DNA of 38,234 bases from Oscillospiraceae bacterium (GCA_009777635.1 WRLK01000031.1:1-38234); one strand, 5' to 3'; positions 14,254 to 23,637 are shown, counted from the first letter of the stretch. Translations and numbers: made by a program. Notes: generated from the letters alone by a model not told the origin.

Positions 14254-14994
14254 TTATCTGTTTTTCCCGATATAGTCTTTCGGGCTGACGCCAATCGACT
14301 TCTTAAAGACTTTAGCAAAATATTTCGCGTCGCTGTAGCCGACTTTAAGGGCGACATCGGCGATGCTGTATCTCACATTTTTCAGCAATTTTTTCGCTCT
14401 ATTGATTCTTACATCCGTTAAGTAATCAATGAAATTCCCGCCCGTTTCTTCTTTGAATAACTTGCTGAGGTAATTCGGATGGAATGAAAACTCCCGCGCC
14501 GTTGTTTCAAGGCTGATATCTTTCATGTAATTACGCTCGATATATGTTTTTATACTTAAAAGAAGTTTATTATAGTAATTCTCGTCCACAATTCCGGTTT
14601 CTTTGGCGGTTTCTTTTTCGTTTTTTATAAGGGCTTTTGCTTTCAACAGCATTTCAAGCAACTCATCTTCATCGACAGGCTTTAATATATATCCCATCGC
14701 GCCTAAGTTTAGTGCGCTTTTTGCATACTCAAACTTGTCATATCCACTAAAATAAATGAAAATTGAATCTAGCCCAAGCCCTTTTGCTTTTTCCAAAAGT
14801 GCTATGCCGTCTAAATGCGGCATCTGTATATCAGTCAGCACAATATCGGGCTCATACAATTCAATCATACCGAACGCCTCGGTCCCGTCCTCCGCCTCGC
14901 CAACAATATAAAAGCCATGTTGCTCCCATTCTATCGAGGTAAGCAACGTATCCCTCATCCATTTCTCATCATCTGCAATTAAAACGCTTATCAT
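14254..14994 (-). CDS. AraC-type response regulator (YesN family)
   Basis: A 246-residue cytoplasmic regulator. The N-terminal receiver has the acidic pair Asp8/Asp9, the phospho-acceptor Asp55 (VLTDIQMP) and Lys105 (LKPVD). A linker leads to two helix-turn-helix motifs of the AraC/XylS type at about 145-242, ending in the signature GYSDAKYFAKVFKKSIGVSP. It overlaps the kinase gene by four bases (ATGA), so the two are coexpressed. YesN-type regulators next to CUT1 transporters normally activate the transporter operon when the sugar is present; the promoter at 14174-14202 is the obvious target. It is shorter than many YesN proteins, with a minimal linker. Confidence 0.95.
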   Translation of the reverse strand: MISVLIADDEKWMRDTLLTSIEWEQHGFYIVGEAEDGTEAFGMIELYEPDIVLTDIQMPHLDGIALLEKAKGLGLDSIFIYFSGYDKFEYAKSALNLGAMGYILKPVDEDELLEMLLKAKALIKNEKETAKETGIVDENYYNKLLLSIKTYIERNYMKDISLETTAREFSFHPNYLSKLFKEETGGNFIDYLTDVRINRAKKLLKNVRYSIADVALKVGYSDAKYFAKVFKKSIGVSPKDYIGKNR

Positions 14995-16847
14995 ATACTG
15001 CCGACCTCCCCGCTATTTCTTGGCAGCGATATTTCAACTGTTATCCCCGCTCCATCATTTTTTCCGATAATCAACCCATATTGTTTGCCGAATTTATATT
15101 TTATCCTGTAATTAACGTTAAGCATGCCGATTTTATTGTTCTTTACGTACAAACCAAGATTCAAGTTTTGGGAATCGGCGTTTTGAAGTTCCGCGTTGAT
15201 TTTATTCATCACGTCGTCATCCATGCCGATGCCATCGTCAATAATGAGTAGTTTTGTGTAATCGTTATCGTGCTGCAAGACGATATGAATGTGCCCGTTT
15301 CCGTTTTTTTGCATTAACCCGTGTATAATTGCATTTTCCACAATCGGCTGGAGGCACATGACTAAAATCTGCTCGTCTAGAGCGCTTTCATCCAAGTCGT
15401 AGCTAGCTGATATTTTATCTTGGAACCGGTACTGTTGGAGCAAAAGATAGTCCTTGATGTATTCGATTTCCTCACGGATAGAGACTGTTATGCCCATGCT
15501 ACCCAGACTGTATCTGAAAATTCTCGATAGCGTCTGTATCATTTTTGCTGTGATAGAGGCGTTTTCAGACCGTGCCATGCTTTTTATCGAACCTAGTGTA
15601 TTATATAAAAAATGTGGGTTTATCTGCGCTTGCAAAAGATTGAGCTCGGCTTCGTTTCGCAGAAGTTTTTCCTGATATTCTTTCTGGATAAGCTGGCGTA
15701 TCTTCGTTATCATCGAATTAAAGCCCTTTTCAAGGCTGGAAATCTCGTTGTGCCCATGTACGGGAACCTGTACATTAAAATCCCCTTTTTCCACTTCCAG
15801 CATAAGCTCTTTCATATGAATCAGAGGCTTGGTAGCCTGACTTGAGACGAATGCGGATATTACATAGGTAATCGCTAAACAAATAAGCATAAAAGTGATA
15901 ATGATATTTCTAGCAAGTGCGCTGTCTTTTACAAGCTCGTTGTGGTCAATGCAGGTAATTACTTTCCAGCCGGTCTGCTCGGAAATGCTTTGTATCATAT
16001 GCACCCTGTCATTACCGGTTCCCAGTGTATATGAAATATTGGTATTTAGCAAAACATTCTGTTTGTAGCCCTCATACGATGAAACTTTTGCATATTCTTT
16101 GTCGCTGTTACTGTAAACAAGCGCCCCGTGGCTATCTGCAATAATGACAATTCCTTTGCTGTCCCCAATTTTTATATTCTCAATGATTTTTGCGATATAT
16201 TCGATATCCTCGTCAACAACAATCACGCCGAATATTGTATTATCCTCAAATCCGACCATTGCCCTGACAATCGAAATGACAGACTTAGAGCCGCCGCCGG
16301 AATACTTTATCTCATGCCTCCCCCGCGTGATTGGCCTTCCCCTTTGCTCTACTGCTTCAATGAACCACGGCTCATTATTAACTTGTTTATCTACAAGCCT
16401 TTCAGGATATCTGCTTATTGAATAAAGGACTTCCCCGTCTAAAGTATAAATAGAATATCCCCAAATTTGACGACGCCTTTGCAGCATATTGAAAAAGTAA
16501 TTGTCAATGTTTCTATATGAAGCAACGTAGTCACTATTAAACAGTGCCGTGTTCTGGCTGGTTGCCTTTATAATGCTATATAAATCCCTGTCATAATTTA
16601 TAAAAAACGAATCCTGCTGTATGTCGCTGAGATTGCTTTCCAGATTAAGCAATATTTGATTGTTAAGCTGCTCCACATACAAGAAGTTCTTCTCGGTCAA
16701 ATCTCTCGTAAAAACATAAAGCAACACTCCGCCCAGCGTTGTGAGCGTAATAATTCCTACCAGCATATAAGTAAAAAACAACTGATACTTAACATGGCCG
16801 TATACCCTTTTGAGAACAGATTCGAATAACTGTTTTATCGTTTTCAT
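14991..16847 (-). CDS. Sensor histidine kinase (YesM family)
   Basis: A 618-residue membrane kinase. The first transmembrane helix is at about 22-46. An extracellular Cache-like sensor spans about 50-310, and a second helix lies near 313-335. A HAMP region follows (about 337-390). The phospho-acceptor is His412 in QAQINPHFLYNTLGS, the His_kinase pattern of the LytS/YesM group, then a HATPase domain with VENAIIHGL and DDGIGM. GGAAAAG precedes the ATG. The extracellular domain should sense the same ligand, or its complex with the binding protein, that the transporter imports. It is cotranscribed with the YesN-type regulator. Confidence 0.95.
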   Translation of the reverse strand: MKTIKQLFESVLKRVYGHVKYQLFFTYMLVGIITLTTLGGVLLYVFTRDLTEKNFLYVEQLNNQILLNLESNLSDIQQDSFFINYDRDLYSIIKATSQNTALFNSDYVASYRNIDNYFFNMLQRRRQIWGYSIYTLDGEVLYSISRYPERLVDKQVNNEPWFIEAVEQRGRPITRGRHEIKYSGGGSKSVISIVRAMVGFEDNTIFGVIVVDEDIEYIAKIIENIKIGDSKGIVIIADSHGALVYSNSDKEYAKVSSYEGYKQNVLLNTNISYTLGTGNDRVHMIQSISEQTGWKVITCIDHNELVKDSALARNIIITFMLICLAITYVISAFVSSQATKPLIHMKELMLEVEKGDFNVQVPVHGHNEISSLEKGFNSMITKIRQLIQKEYQEKLLRNEAELNLLQAQINPHFLYNTLGSIKSMARSENASITAKMIQTLSRIFRYSLGSMGITVSIREEIEYIKDYLLLQQYRFQDKISASYDLDESALDEQILVMCLQPIVENAIIHGLMQKNGNGHIHIVLQHDNDYTKLLIIDDGIGMDDDVMNKINAELQNADSQNLNLGLYVKNNKIGMLNVNYRIKYKFGKQYGLIIGKNDGAGITVEISLPRNSGEVGSI

Positions 16848-17051
16848 CTTTTCCTTTCTTTACAAATATCACGTTGTTGCGCCCGTTTTTCTTTCATTGT
16901 ATCATATTGGTCAAGGTGTTCACTCTCACGCACGATAGCGGCGAGCAAGGCGCGGTTAAAAACAGGGCAATGGAAAAACAGGCAACAAAGAGCGCACAAA
17001 AACCGGAATGTAAAAGTCCGGAATTTGCGCGTAAAATAACAAGGATAATCA

Positions 17052-18050
17052 TTATCTCAAAAACTTGCCCGCCACGGTCAACAGACGTTCGTGACTCGTG
17101 GGCTTTACGATGAAATCGTCGCACCCGACCGCCATCGCCTTTGTAATATGCTCCCTCGTAGAATTGCCGGTCAGGAAAACGAGGGGGGTCTTCGCGTGAT
17201 TGTCGCTGCCGCGGATGATTTGTGCCAATTCATAGCCGTTCATATCCGGCATGTCTATATCGAGAATAAACAAGTCGGGTTTTTGCGTCCGCAGAACCGT
17301 GAGCGCCGCTTCTCCGCCCGGCACGGCGATGACCTTGTAATGGTTTTTGAGCGTGTTGTTGACAAAGGACAGCATTTCGGGCATATCGTCCACAGCCAGG
17401 ATGATTTTTGTTAAATCGGTTCCCACAAGCCTGTTCATCGTTTCGATATGCTTTTTGTACAAAGCTTCCACCGCGGTTTCCGCTTCCGCGTATTTTCGCG
17501 CCGCAATCAAGCTCAACAGCTTCAGGTAAGCGGTCTCCTCCGGGTCGCGCTCCGCCAGCCCCGCGATTACCGCCCACGCTTTTTCATATTCGCCGCCACA
17601 AAAAAGGTTACATACCGTCAACACATTGCGTTTCATATCCGCGTGAACCTCAATTTCGCTTATGTTCGCACCCGCATCCTGTTTTTGTGCCTTCTGCATG
17701 GCGATGGACAGGGAAAGCACATCTGTAATAAACGGCTTGAGCAGCTTACGCGCCAACGCCAAGTTTTGCGTTCCCTCCACGCAGCGCAGAATCCTCCCCG
17801 CGTATAACTCCAAGCCCCTCGCACGTACAGCGCCGAGGAGCGCCATCATCAATTTCATGCTTTTCATGAATACATCCGGGTTGTCTTCAAGGTCTATGCT
17901 ATTGACCTCCAGCGTCTCGGTCAGCTCCGGTATGATATCAATGAACCGGTTAATATCGGCGTTTGTTCGGTCATGCCGGACATGTCTGGGCAAAGACAAG
18001 CCCGGGACGCGATGATAATACCGAACACCGTCATACAGCTTCGTTTCCAT
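17052..18050 (-). CDS. Response regulator with C-terminal receiver and uncharacterised N-terminal domain
   Basis: A 332-residue protein. The receiver is at the C-terminus (about 215-332), with Asp221/Asp222, phospho-acceptor Asp264 (FILDIDMP) and Lys316 (IVKPT). Residues 1 to about 205 are helical and match no family I recognise. There is no DNA-binding or enzymatic output domain, so it probably acts through protein contacts. Its start at 18050 overlaps the end of the hybrid kinase by 20 bases, with GGAGGAGG directly before the ATG, which implies coupled translation and a shared pathway. The gene is the last of its transcription unit; no clear terminator was found in the following 200 bases. 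Confidence 0.85.
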   Translation of the reverse strand: METKLYDGVRYYHRVPGLSLPRHVRHDRTNADINRFIDIIPELTETLEVNSIDLEDNPDVFMKSMKLMMALLGAVRARGLELYAGRILRCVEGTQNLALARKLLKPFITDVLSLSIAMQKAQKQDAGANISEIEVHADMKRNVLTVCNLFCGGEYEKAWAVIAGLAERDPEETAYLKLLSLIAARKYAEAETAVEALYKKHIETMNRLVGTDLTKIILAVDDMPEMLSFVNNTLKNHYKVIAVPGGEAALTVLRTQKPDLFILDIDMPDMNGYELAQIIRGSDNHAKTPLVFLTGNSTREHITKAMAVGCDDFIVKPTSHERLLTVAGKFLR

Positions 18051-20553
18051 TTTCCTCCTCCAGTTTTATCAGGTTTGCGAGTGCCTTCTCGCAGTTAAAC
18101 GCTTCCAGGGCGTTCATGATTTCATGCAGAAGTTCATCCGTTTCATCATCGTATGTATAATTCACGCATGGGGCAAGAGCCTCCAGCGCGGCGTCGCGGT
18201 CAAAGGCTTCGGCGGCACTCTTCGCTTCGGCAATCGCCTGTATGAGCGCCGATTGATCCGCCGCTTCTTTCGGCGTCGTTGTTTCCGGCTTTACCGCTCC
18301 GGCCAAGCAATCATGCAATTCAATCAGCCCCGCTTTGAAGGGCGGGTAAAACGCATGCCAGTACGGCAGATTGTTCTCTATGGCGGCGCGTTCAAGCTGC
18401 GCGGCCCTATTCCCCAACGCCGCCGCGCCGATGTTTTTCAGCACGCTTTTCAGGCCATGTACTTCTACGGTAAAAGCCTTTCGGTCGGTGTTTATAAAAC
18501 AATCCATTTTCTCGACCCGTTCGGGCAGCAGCCGCGTGGTTAGTTTTACAGCGTCAATATAGACATCCTCTAAGCCGCCCATAGCTTCCAACGCGGAATC
18601 CACGTCAAGAGCGTCAACCCGTTTCAAGCGCGAGAGAGGGCCTGCATCCTTCGCCGTGTTTTCTGCAGACGAAGCGGGGAAATTTCCGCTTTCCTTTTGC
18701 CGCCGGGCTTCTTCGACCACTTCGGGCGGTTGTTTGTCGCGTATCAAGCTGTTAAGGACATAGTTGAGCTGCCTTATGTCGATAGGCTTTGACACAAAAC
18801 CGTCAAAACCGTTATCGCAGAACATTTCTTTTATGCCGGCAATGGCGTTGGCCGACAGCGCTACGATTGGGCGTGTATAGCCTTCCTCACGGAGCAGCTT
18901 TGCGGTTTCCATTCCGTCCATCCCCGGCATCATATAATCCATGAATATGATGTCGAAGGTTGCCCCGGCGCGAATCTTATCCAGCGCCTCATAGCCGCTT
19001 TCGGCGGTGTCAACCGCGAGACCGTAAGGCTTCATCAGTCCTTTCGCCACGAACACATTGGCGTCCACATCGTCAACCACCAATACGCTTCCGTAAGGCA
19101 TATACTCCCGCACGACCTTCGCTCTCTGCATACTGGGCGTGAATTTGAAGCTTTGCAGTTTTTCCGCGACTTCCTTTCCCAGAACGCCCTCGCCGGTGGG
19201 CTGCTGGAGCAGATAAACGGTGAATACCGAGCCTGCGCCCGGTTCGCTTTCCGCCTCGATCCTGCCGCTCATCATCTCGACAAGGCTTTTGGTAATGCTC
19301 ATGCCGAGCCCCGTACCCTCCATCCCGCGGTTGGCTTCACGGTTAAACATGGAGTATTCTTCATAGAGCGCGGCAAGCTGCTCCTTCGTCATGCCTTGCC
19401 CGGTGTCGCGGACGGTAAATACAAGCATAACCCCATTTTCGTCCGGCTGGGAATCAATCTCAAATGTGACGCTTCCCTGCTCGGTATATTTAATCGCGTT
19501 GGAAAGTATATTGTTCAGAACCTGCTTAATCCGAAGCTCGTCGCCGAACAGGAACGCAGGCAAGGTTTCTGAAACTTTAATGATAAACTCTATCGGCTTG
19601 CCGCCGATACGCATGGCGTTGAGCCGTGCGGTGTCGTTGATCAGGCTGGGCGTATCGTATTTAACCGGCGCCAGTTCGAGCTTGCCTGTTTCGACCTTCG
19701 ATAAATCCAAGATGTCGTTGATGATTCCCAGCAGCGTTTTGCCGGAGCTGTTGATTCTATCAAATGCGTCCCTTGTTTCGGAAGGTTGGTCCCCGCGTTC
19801 CAGCTCAATATCCGAAATGCCGATGATGGCGTTCATCGGCGTGCGGATTTCATGGCTCATGGCGGCGAGAAACTTGGATTTGGATTCATTGGCCCGTTTC
19901 ACGCTTTCATAGGCGATGTTCAGCTTTCCGACATTTAATTCCGATTGAACCTTATATCTGGCGACATACCAAGTGAATACCATGCTGGCTATCCCGGCAA
20001 CCAACACGTCGATTATATCATAGATTGCTAAATATGAATCCTTCATCAAAACGGTAGATACTATAAAAACAGTTATTGCGCATAACGTAAGAATCAGGTT
20101 GAACATGGGCGGGTTGACAAACAAAAACAGCGCGACCACCAGAAATATCATGGACATGACGGCCAAGTCTTCCGCATCTGACCATACGTCCAGATAAACC
20201 CCAAACAACATCAAGTTTGTGTAATACAGGGTGATAAGCGTATAGAGAAGCGAATACTTAGGGCGATCCCCTCTTTTATGACGGGTGTATATGCGTTTTG
20301 CGTATAAGGACATTAGCCCGGCGATAACGGCCACGATAAGGTAAATTACCCCCTTGGCAAGTTGCTTTTCCACAATGACGGGGAAAAAAGAAAAACAAAT
20401 CGTCATAACCGCGACGACCATGTTTACCACGCGCAAGCTCTCAAGGTTTTGGCAAAACTTTCTCTCCAGACATTCGGCAAACGTTTCCCGGTCTTGCGTG
20501 TAGAAACGCCACGAGATCAGTATATTGCGCAGCGGTTGTTTCAACCTTAACAT
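18031..20553 (-). CDS. Hybrid sensor histidine kinase with receiver and Hpt domains
   Basis: An 840-residue multidomain kinase. About six membrane helices lie between residues 43 and 197, with only short loops, so it senses within the membrane or close to it. HisKA carries His234 (AAMSHEIRTPMNAIIG). HATPase has the N box around Asn352, DTGQGM (393-398) and GTGLGM (413-418). A receiver follows with Asp539 (IIFMDYMMPG) and Lys589. A C-terminal Hpt domain has His699 (VEVHGLKSVLKNIGA), and an extra acidic helical tail runs to residue 840. All phosphorelay residues are present. The next gene, a response regulator that overlaps by 20 bases, is the likely final acceptor. A TATAAT lies on the minus strand at 20586-20581 but no good -35 was seen. 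Confidence 0.95.
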   Translation of the reverse strand: MLRLKQPLRNILISWRFYTQDRETFAECLERKFCQNLESLRVVNMVVAVMTICFSFFPVIVEKQLAKGVIYLIVAVIAGLMSLYAKRIYTRHKRGDRPKYSLLYTLITLYYTNLMLFGVYLDVWSDAEDLAVMSMIFLVVALFLFVNPPMFNLILTLCAITVFIVSTVLMKDSYLAIYDIIDVLVAGIASMVFTWYVARYKVQSELNVGKLNIAYESVKRANESKSKFLAAMSHEIRTPMNAIIGISDIELERGDQPSETRDAFDRINSSGKTLLGIINDILDLSKVETGKLELAPVKYDTPSLINDTARLNAMRIGGKPIEFIIKVSETLPAFLFGDELRIKQVLNNILSNAIKYTEQGSVTFEIDSQPDENGVMLVFTVRDTGQGMTKEQLAALYEEYSMFNREANRGMEGTGLGMSITKSLVEMMSGRIEAESEPGAGSVFTVYLLQQPTGEGVLGKEVAEKLQSFKFTPSMQRAKVVREYMPYGSVLVVDDVDANVFVAKGLMKPYGLAVDTAESGYEALDKIRAGATFDIIFMDYMMPGMDGMETAKLLREEGYTRPIVALSANAIAGIKEMFCDNGFDGFVSKPIDIRQLNYVLNSLIRDKQPPEVVEEARRQKESGNFPASSAENTAKDAGPLSRLKRVDALDVDSALEAMGGLEDVYIDAVKLTTRLLPERVEKMDCFINTDRKAFTVEVHGLKSVLKNIGAAALGNRAAQLERAAIENNLPYWHAFYPPFKAGLIELHDCLAGAVKPETTTPKEAADQSALIQAIAEAKSAAEAFDRDAALEALAPCVNYTYDDETDELLHEIMNALEAFNCEKALANLIKLEEENGNEAV

Positions 20554-20619
20554 AACCCCTTTCCTGCGTATTCTTTAAACATTATATTAGATTTTCAAGC
20601 GGTGCGGGGTTTCATAATA

Positions 20620-20656
20620 GTATCGCCGGGGTATCGTTTTTTCCATCCGGCGATAC
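20620..20656. promoter_or_regulatory. Overlapping inverted repeats between divergent signalling genes
   Basis: GTATCGCCGG (20620-20629) is the exact reverse complement of CCGGCGATAC (20647-20656). The 17-base interval contains a second GGTATCG, which can pair with CGATACC in the right arm instead. The two alternative pairings sit midway between the hybrid kinase and the divergent kinase, just upstream of the promoter at 20662-20691. A regulator-binding site is more likely than a terminator. Confidence 0.45.
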
Positions 20657-20661
20657 CTTGG

Positions 20662-20691
20662 TGGACTTTTTAAACCGATTCGTAGTATAAT
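20662..20691 (+). promoter_or_regulatory. Predicted promoter of the plus-strand kinase/regulator pair
   Basis: -35 TGGACT (20662-20667), 18-base spacer, perfect -10 TATAAT (20686-20691), 72 bases before the kinase start. Confidence 0.5.
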
Positions 20692-20763
20692 CAAAACCGA
20701 AAGGCAACCTTAAAAAGCCCTCGCTCCCCCAAAAACAATAATCAAGGACAGGTAGGCGTCTGT

Positions 20764-22053
20764 ATGTTACTGCTTGTGAAAAAAATGCTTAATATATTTT
20801 TCGGCAAAGGGCTGGAACTCCGCATCAGGCTGTTTAATATCCTTGCGTGTATCGGGTTTGCGTCCGGTCTGTTCAGCGGTATATATGGGTTCATCATCAG
20901 CGCAAATCTTAATAATCTGCTGTTGAATTTGGCATTGGTAATATTTTCTGCGTCAATACTGTGGTATGCGACCAACAGCAAAAACTACCAACGCTGCTAT
21001 GTAATAACCATCATCATCGTGTTTTTTATTATTTTCCCAATGGTTTTTATTAACTTGGGTAGTTATACCGGCGGCATACCCATGTTTTTTGTTTTCGCCG
21101 TGCTGGTTACAGTTTTTATGCTAACTGGAAAAAAGATGTTCGTCTTTGTCGGCATGGAATTGGTTTTATATACGTCGCTTTTTTTGTATGCATATTTTTA
21201 TCCTGAAAATGTAAGCCACATTTCCAATGAAATTACAATCGTAGTCGATAACATCGTAGTATTTCTGATTGTCAGCGCCGGGCTTTCAGCCGCTATGGCG
21301 GCGCACATCCACCTGTTCGACAAACAGAACAAAGAACTGGAAGCCGCACGGAAGCAATCGGAAGAATACGCAAAAATGAAAGGCGAGCTTTTCGCGGAAA
21401 TGAGCCACGAAATGCGAACCCCGCTTACCGTAATGTCTGCCTACGCGCAGTTCGCCGTAGAGCAAATCCGGGTAAGCGGGGCAAATGAGCAGACCCTTGC
21501 CGATTTATCCACCATCAGCGAGGAAGCCAAGCGACTCGCTGAAATGGCGGACGGTACGCTAAAAATATTGTTATCGTCTTCTGAAACAGCGCAAACGAAT
21601 GCGTGGGAGGCCATGCCTGTAGATGCAGGGGACTTGGCAAATCGGTTGATGCGTTTGCTAACACCTGTCGCACGGCGCAAGGGCAAGAATCTGACGTTGT
21701 TTATCGAAGACGGAATCCCCGAAATACAAGGCGACGCGGACGAGCTCACTCAACTGCTATGGAACATTACGCAAAACGCGGTCACCCACGCGCGCAGCAA
21801 TATAGAAATGGCTGTCCGGGCGGATGGAGCGGCTATAACCGTTACGCTCAAAGATGACGGGTACGGAATCAAACCTGACATATTGCCGCGTATATTCGAG
21901 CGGGGCGTCAGCGGCGGGGAAGAAAAAAGCGGCATAGGTCTTTCCATCTGCCGCGATATCGCGATAAAACACGGCGGGGACATATCCATCCAAAATGAAC
22001 CCGGCGCCGGTGTCTGTGTGTCTGTAACGCTGAAAGGAAAAGCTGAGCTTTGA
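20764..22053 (+). CDS. Sensor histidine kinase, multi-pass membrane
   Basis: A 429-residue kinase with about six membrane helices in residues 20-180 and short loops. A coiled region follows, then HisKA with His215 (AEMSHEMRTPLTVM). The HATPase domain has an N box at about Asn338 (WNITQNAVTHA), DDGYGI and a final SGIGLSI. No receiver or HAMP domain is present. The ribosome site before the ATG at 20764 is weak (AGG about ten bases upstream); in-frame GTG and ATG codons just downstream are alternatives. The stop overlaps the start of the response-regulator gene by one base (TGATG), so the two form a pair. It is divergent from the hybrid kinase and shares with it the intergenic inverted repeats. 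Confidence 0.92.
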   Translation: MLLLVKKMLNIFFGKGLELRIRLFNILACIGFASGLFSGIYGFIISANLNNLLLNLALVIFSASILWYATNSKNYQRCYVITIIIVFFIIFPMVFINLGSYTGGIPMFFVFAVLVTVFMLTGKKMFVFVGMELVLYTSLFLYAYFYPENVSHISNEITIVVDNIVVFLIVSAGLSAAMAAHIHLFDKQNKELEAARKQSEEYAKMKGELFAEMSHEMRTPLTVMSAYAQFAVEQIRVSGANEQTLADLSTISEEAKRLAEMADGTLKILLSSSETAQTNAWEAMPVDAGDLANRLMRLLTPVARRKGKNLTLFIEDGIPEIQGDADELTQLLWNITQNAVTHARSNIEMAVRADGAAITVTLKDDGYGIKPDILPRIFERGVSGGEEKSGIGLSICRDIAIKHGGDISIQNEPGAGVCVSVTLKGKAEL

Positions 22054-22652
22054 TGAATAACGATGGCATCGTGCTGCTTTTGGAAGACAACATAAAAATA
22101 CTTGACTTAAACCGCCGTATGCTTGAGAAGGAAGGCTTAATGGTTCTCGTCGCAAAAACGGTCGCGGAAGCGCGGGAGAGAATCAAACTCGCCATCCCCG
22201 ACGTGGCGGTTTTGGACATTATGCTGCCCGACGGCAGCGGCCTTGATTTTCTGTCGGAATTGCGGAAAACGGGGGGTAATGTTCCCGTGCTGTTCCTGAC
22301 CGCGAAAACCGAACGCGCAGACGTTCTTGCCGGACTTACCGCCGGAGGGAACGACTACATTTCAAAGCCGTATGACATAGATGAGTTTCGCGCGAGGATC
22401 ATGGGTTTTATACGGCTTGTAAACTCCGGCAAGACAAAGCCCACGCTTTCCAAAAGCGCGTCCTTATTGTCCGTGAGCGAATTATCCGTCGCGCTATTCG
22501 CCGTCAAGGGGATGAGCAACAAAGAAATAGCGGATAGGGTTTATTTATCTGAAAGCCGTGTGAAAACCTGCCTTTCCGGCGTTTACCGCAAGCTCGGCAT
22601 AGCGGAGGAACAGGAAAAAAGAAAACTGCTTGCCGAGAGGCTGGAGATTTGA
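22053..22652 (+). CDS. LuxR-type response regulator
   Basis: A 199-residue regulator. The receiver spans residues 1-115, with Glu11/Asp12, phospho-acceptor Asp55 (VLDIMLPDGSG) and the SKPYD lysine. The output is a LuxR/NarL-like helix-turn-helix at about 140-185, seen in GMSNKEIADRVYLSESRVKT. The start is taken as the ATG at 22053, which overlaps the kinase stop; an adjacent upstream TTG is less likely. Phosphorylation by the upstream kinase is expected to control DNA binding, and the divergent intergenic repeats are a plausible target. Confidence 0.92.
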   Translation: MNNDGIVLLLEDNIKILDLNRRMLEKEGLMVLVAKTVAEARERIKLAIPDVAVLDIMLPDGSGLDFLSELRKTGGNVPVLFLTAKTERADVLAGLTAGGNDYISKPYDIDEFRARIMGFIRLVNSGKTKPTLSKSASLLSVSELSVALFAVKGMSNKEIADRVYLSESRVKTCLSGVYRKLGIAEEQEKRKLLAERLEI

Positions 22653-22711
22653 TTGGGGAATCAATGTAGCAAAGTACATTGTAATCAAATGGTGACGCCA
22701 GATTGTCCTGT

Positions 22712-23614
22712 TTATTCGTAACGCGATCGTATTTTCTCAGCGGCGGATTTAATATCACAAGCGATGTCGTCGGGCTTTAGCACCTTGACTTTGCCGCCGA
22801 ATCCCAACAGCCAGCTCATAAGATATTCGCGGTTGGTAAACCCGATTTCCAGACGGAGGCCGTCCTCCGTTTCGATACAGCAATCAGGGCCGTATGCGTC
22901 GATCAGCTGATATTTTACAGACTTGTCAAACAGCGCAACAAGCTTTATGTCGTCAGGAAAGCGGGCGTTAAAATCGCGCTTGTCCGGCGGAATTTCGCGC
23001 GGCGTATATTTTTCATCGCATACCGACAGGTTCCACAGGCGCGTAAGCTTAAACATGCGAAAGTCCTGCCGCAATGTGCAAAACCCGAACGCATACCACG
23101 CAGTCCATTGGAAGACAGCGAAATATGGCTCTATAACACGGCGGGATTTACCTTTTTCATAGTAATAATCAAACTCGATAAGCCTCTGCTCTAAAACGGC
23201 GCGCTTGATCAATTCTATCTTTTCGGTAAGTTGCGCCTTGTAATGGGAGGAAAGGTCGATAACGACAGGCTCGCGCAGAAAAACAACCGAGTCTTCGCCC
23301 GCGTTGAGCTTATCCAGCAGCCTTTCGACCTTCGATTGTTCCGATACGCTGCCGATGCCTTTGAGCGCGGCGATAATACCGGACAGCTCGTCGGTTGTCA
23401 AAACGCTTTTGTCAAGCCTGAAGCCTTCCGCAATCGAAATTCCCCCGCCGCTCCCCTGATACGTGACGACGGGAATTCCGGCCCTGCAAAGCGCGTCTAT
23501 GTCACGCCCTATCGTGCGCCTGTTGACCTCGAATTTCGCGGCAAGCTCCGGCGCGGTTACGCGGTCGTTTTGCAGCAATGCGGTAAGTATCCCAAAAAGA
23601 CGGTCGAGTTTCAT
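22712..23614 (-). CDS. HTH and WYL domain transcriptional regulator (YafY/DeoR-like)
   Basis: A 300-residue cytoplasmic regulator. An N-terminal winged helix-turn-helix (about 1-55) contains VTAPELAAKFEVNRRTIGRD. A middle region follows, then a WYL domain at about 130-205, in which the signature tripeptide appears as WYA, with DYYY upstream and FKLTRL after. A C-terminal WCX-like extension completes it. WYL domains usually bind a small ligand or nucleic acid. The ATG at 23614 follows GGAGG with seven bases between; a start nine codons earlier lacks such a site. It lies 23 bases downstream of the flavodoxin-like gene and probably regulates that unit. Confidence 0.9.
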   Translation of the reverse strand: MKLDRLFGILTALLQNDRVTAPELAAKFEVNRRTIGRDIDALCRAGIPVVTYQGSGGGISIAEGFRLDKSVLTTDELSGIIAALKGIGSVSEQSKVERLLDKLNAGEDSVVFLREPVVIDLSSHYKAQLTEKIELIKRAVLEQRLIEFDYYYEKGKSRRVIEPYFAVFQWTAWYAFGFCTLRQDFRMFKLTRLWNLSVCDEKYTPREIPPDKRDFNARFPDDIKLVALFDKSVKYQLIDAYGPDCCIETEDGLRLEIGFTNREYLMSWLLGFGGKVKVLKPDDIACDIKSAAEKIRSRYE

Positions 23615-23637
23615 GCGGCATCCTCCGTCACAAGCTG

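Noticed and set aside
16848-17051. Promoter for the YesM-type kinase
   Set aside because: A TTGACC and a TACAAT are present on the minus strand but only seven bases apart, so they cannot form a standard promoter together.
22662-22681. Terminator after the LuxR-type regulator
   Set aside because: CAATGTA/TACATTG forms only a 7-bp AT-rich stem without a T-tract; too weak to call.
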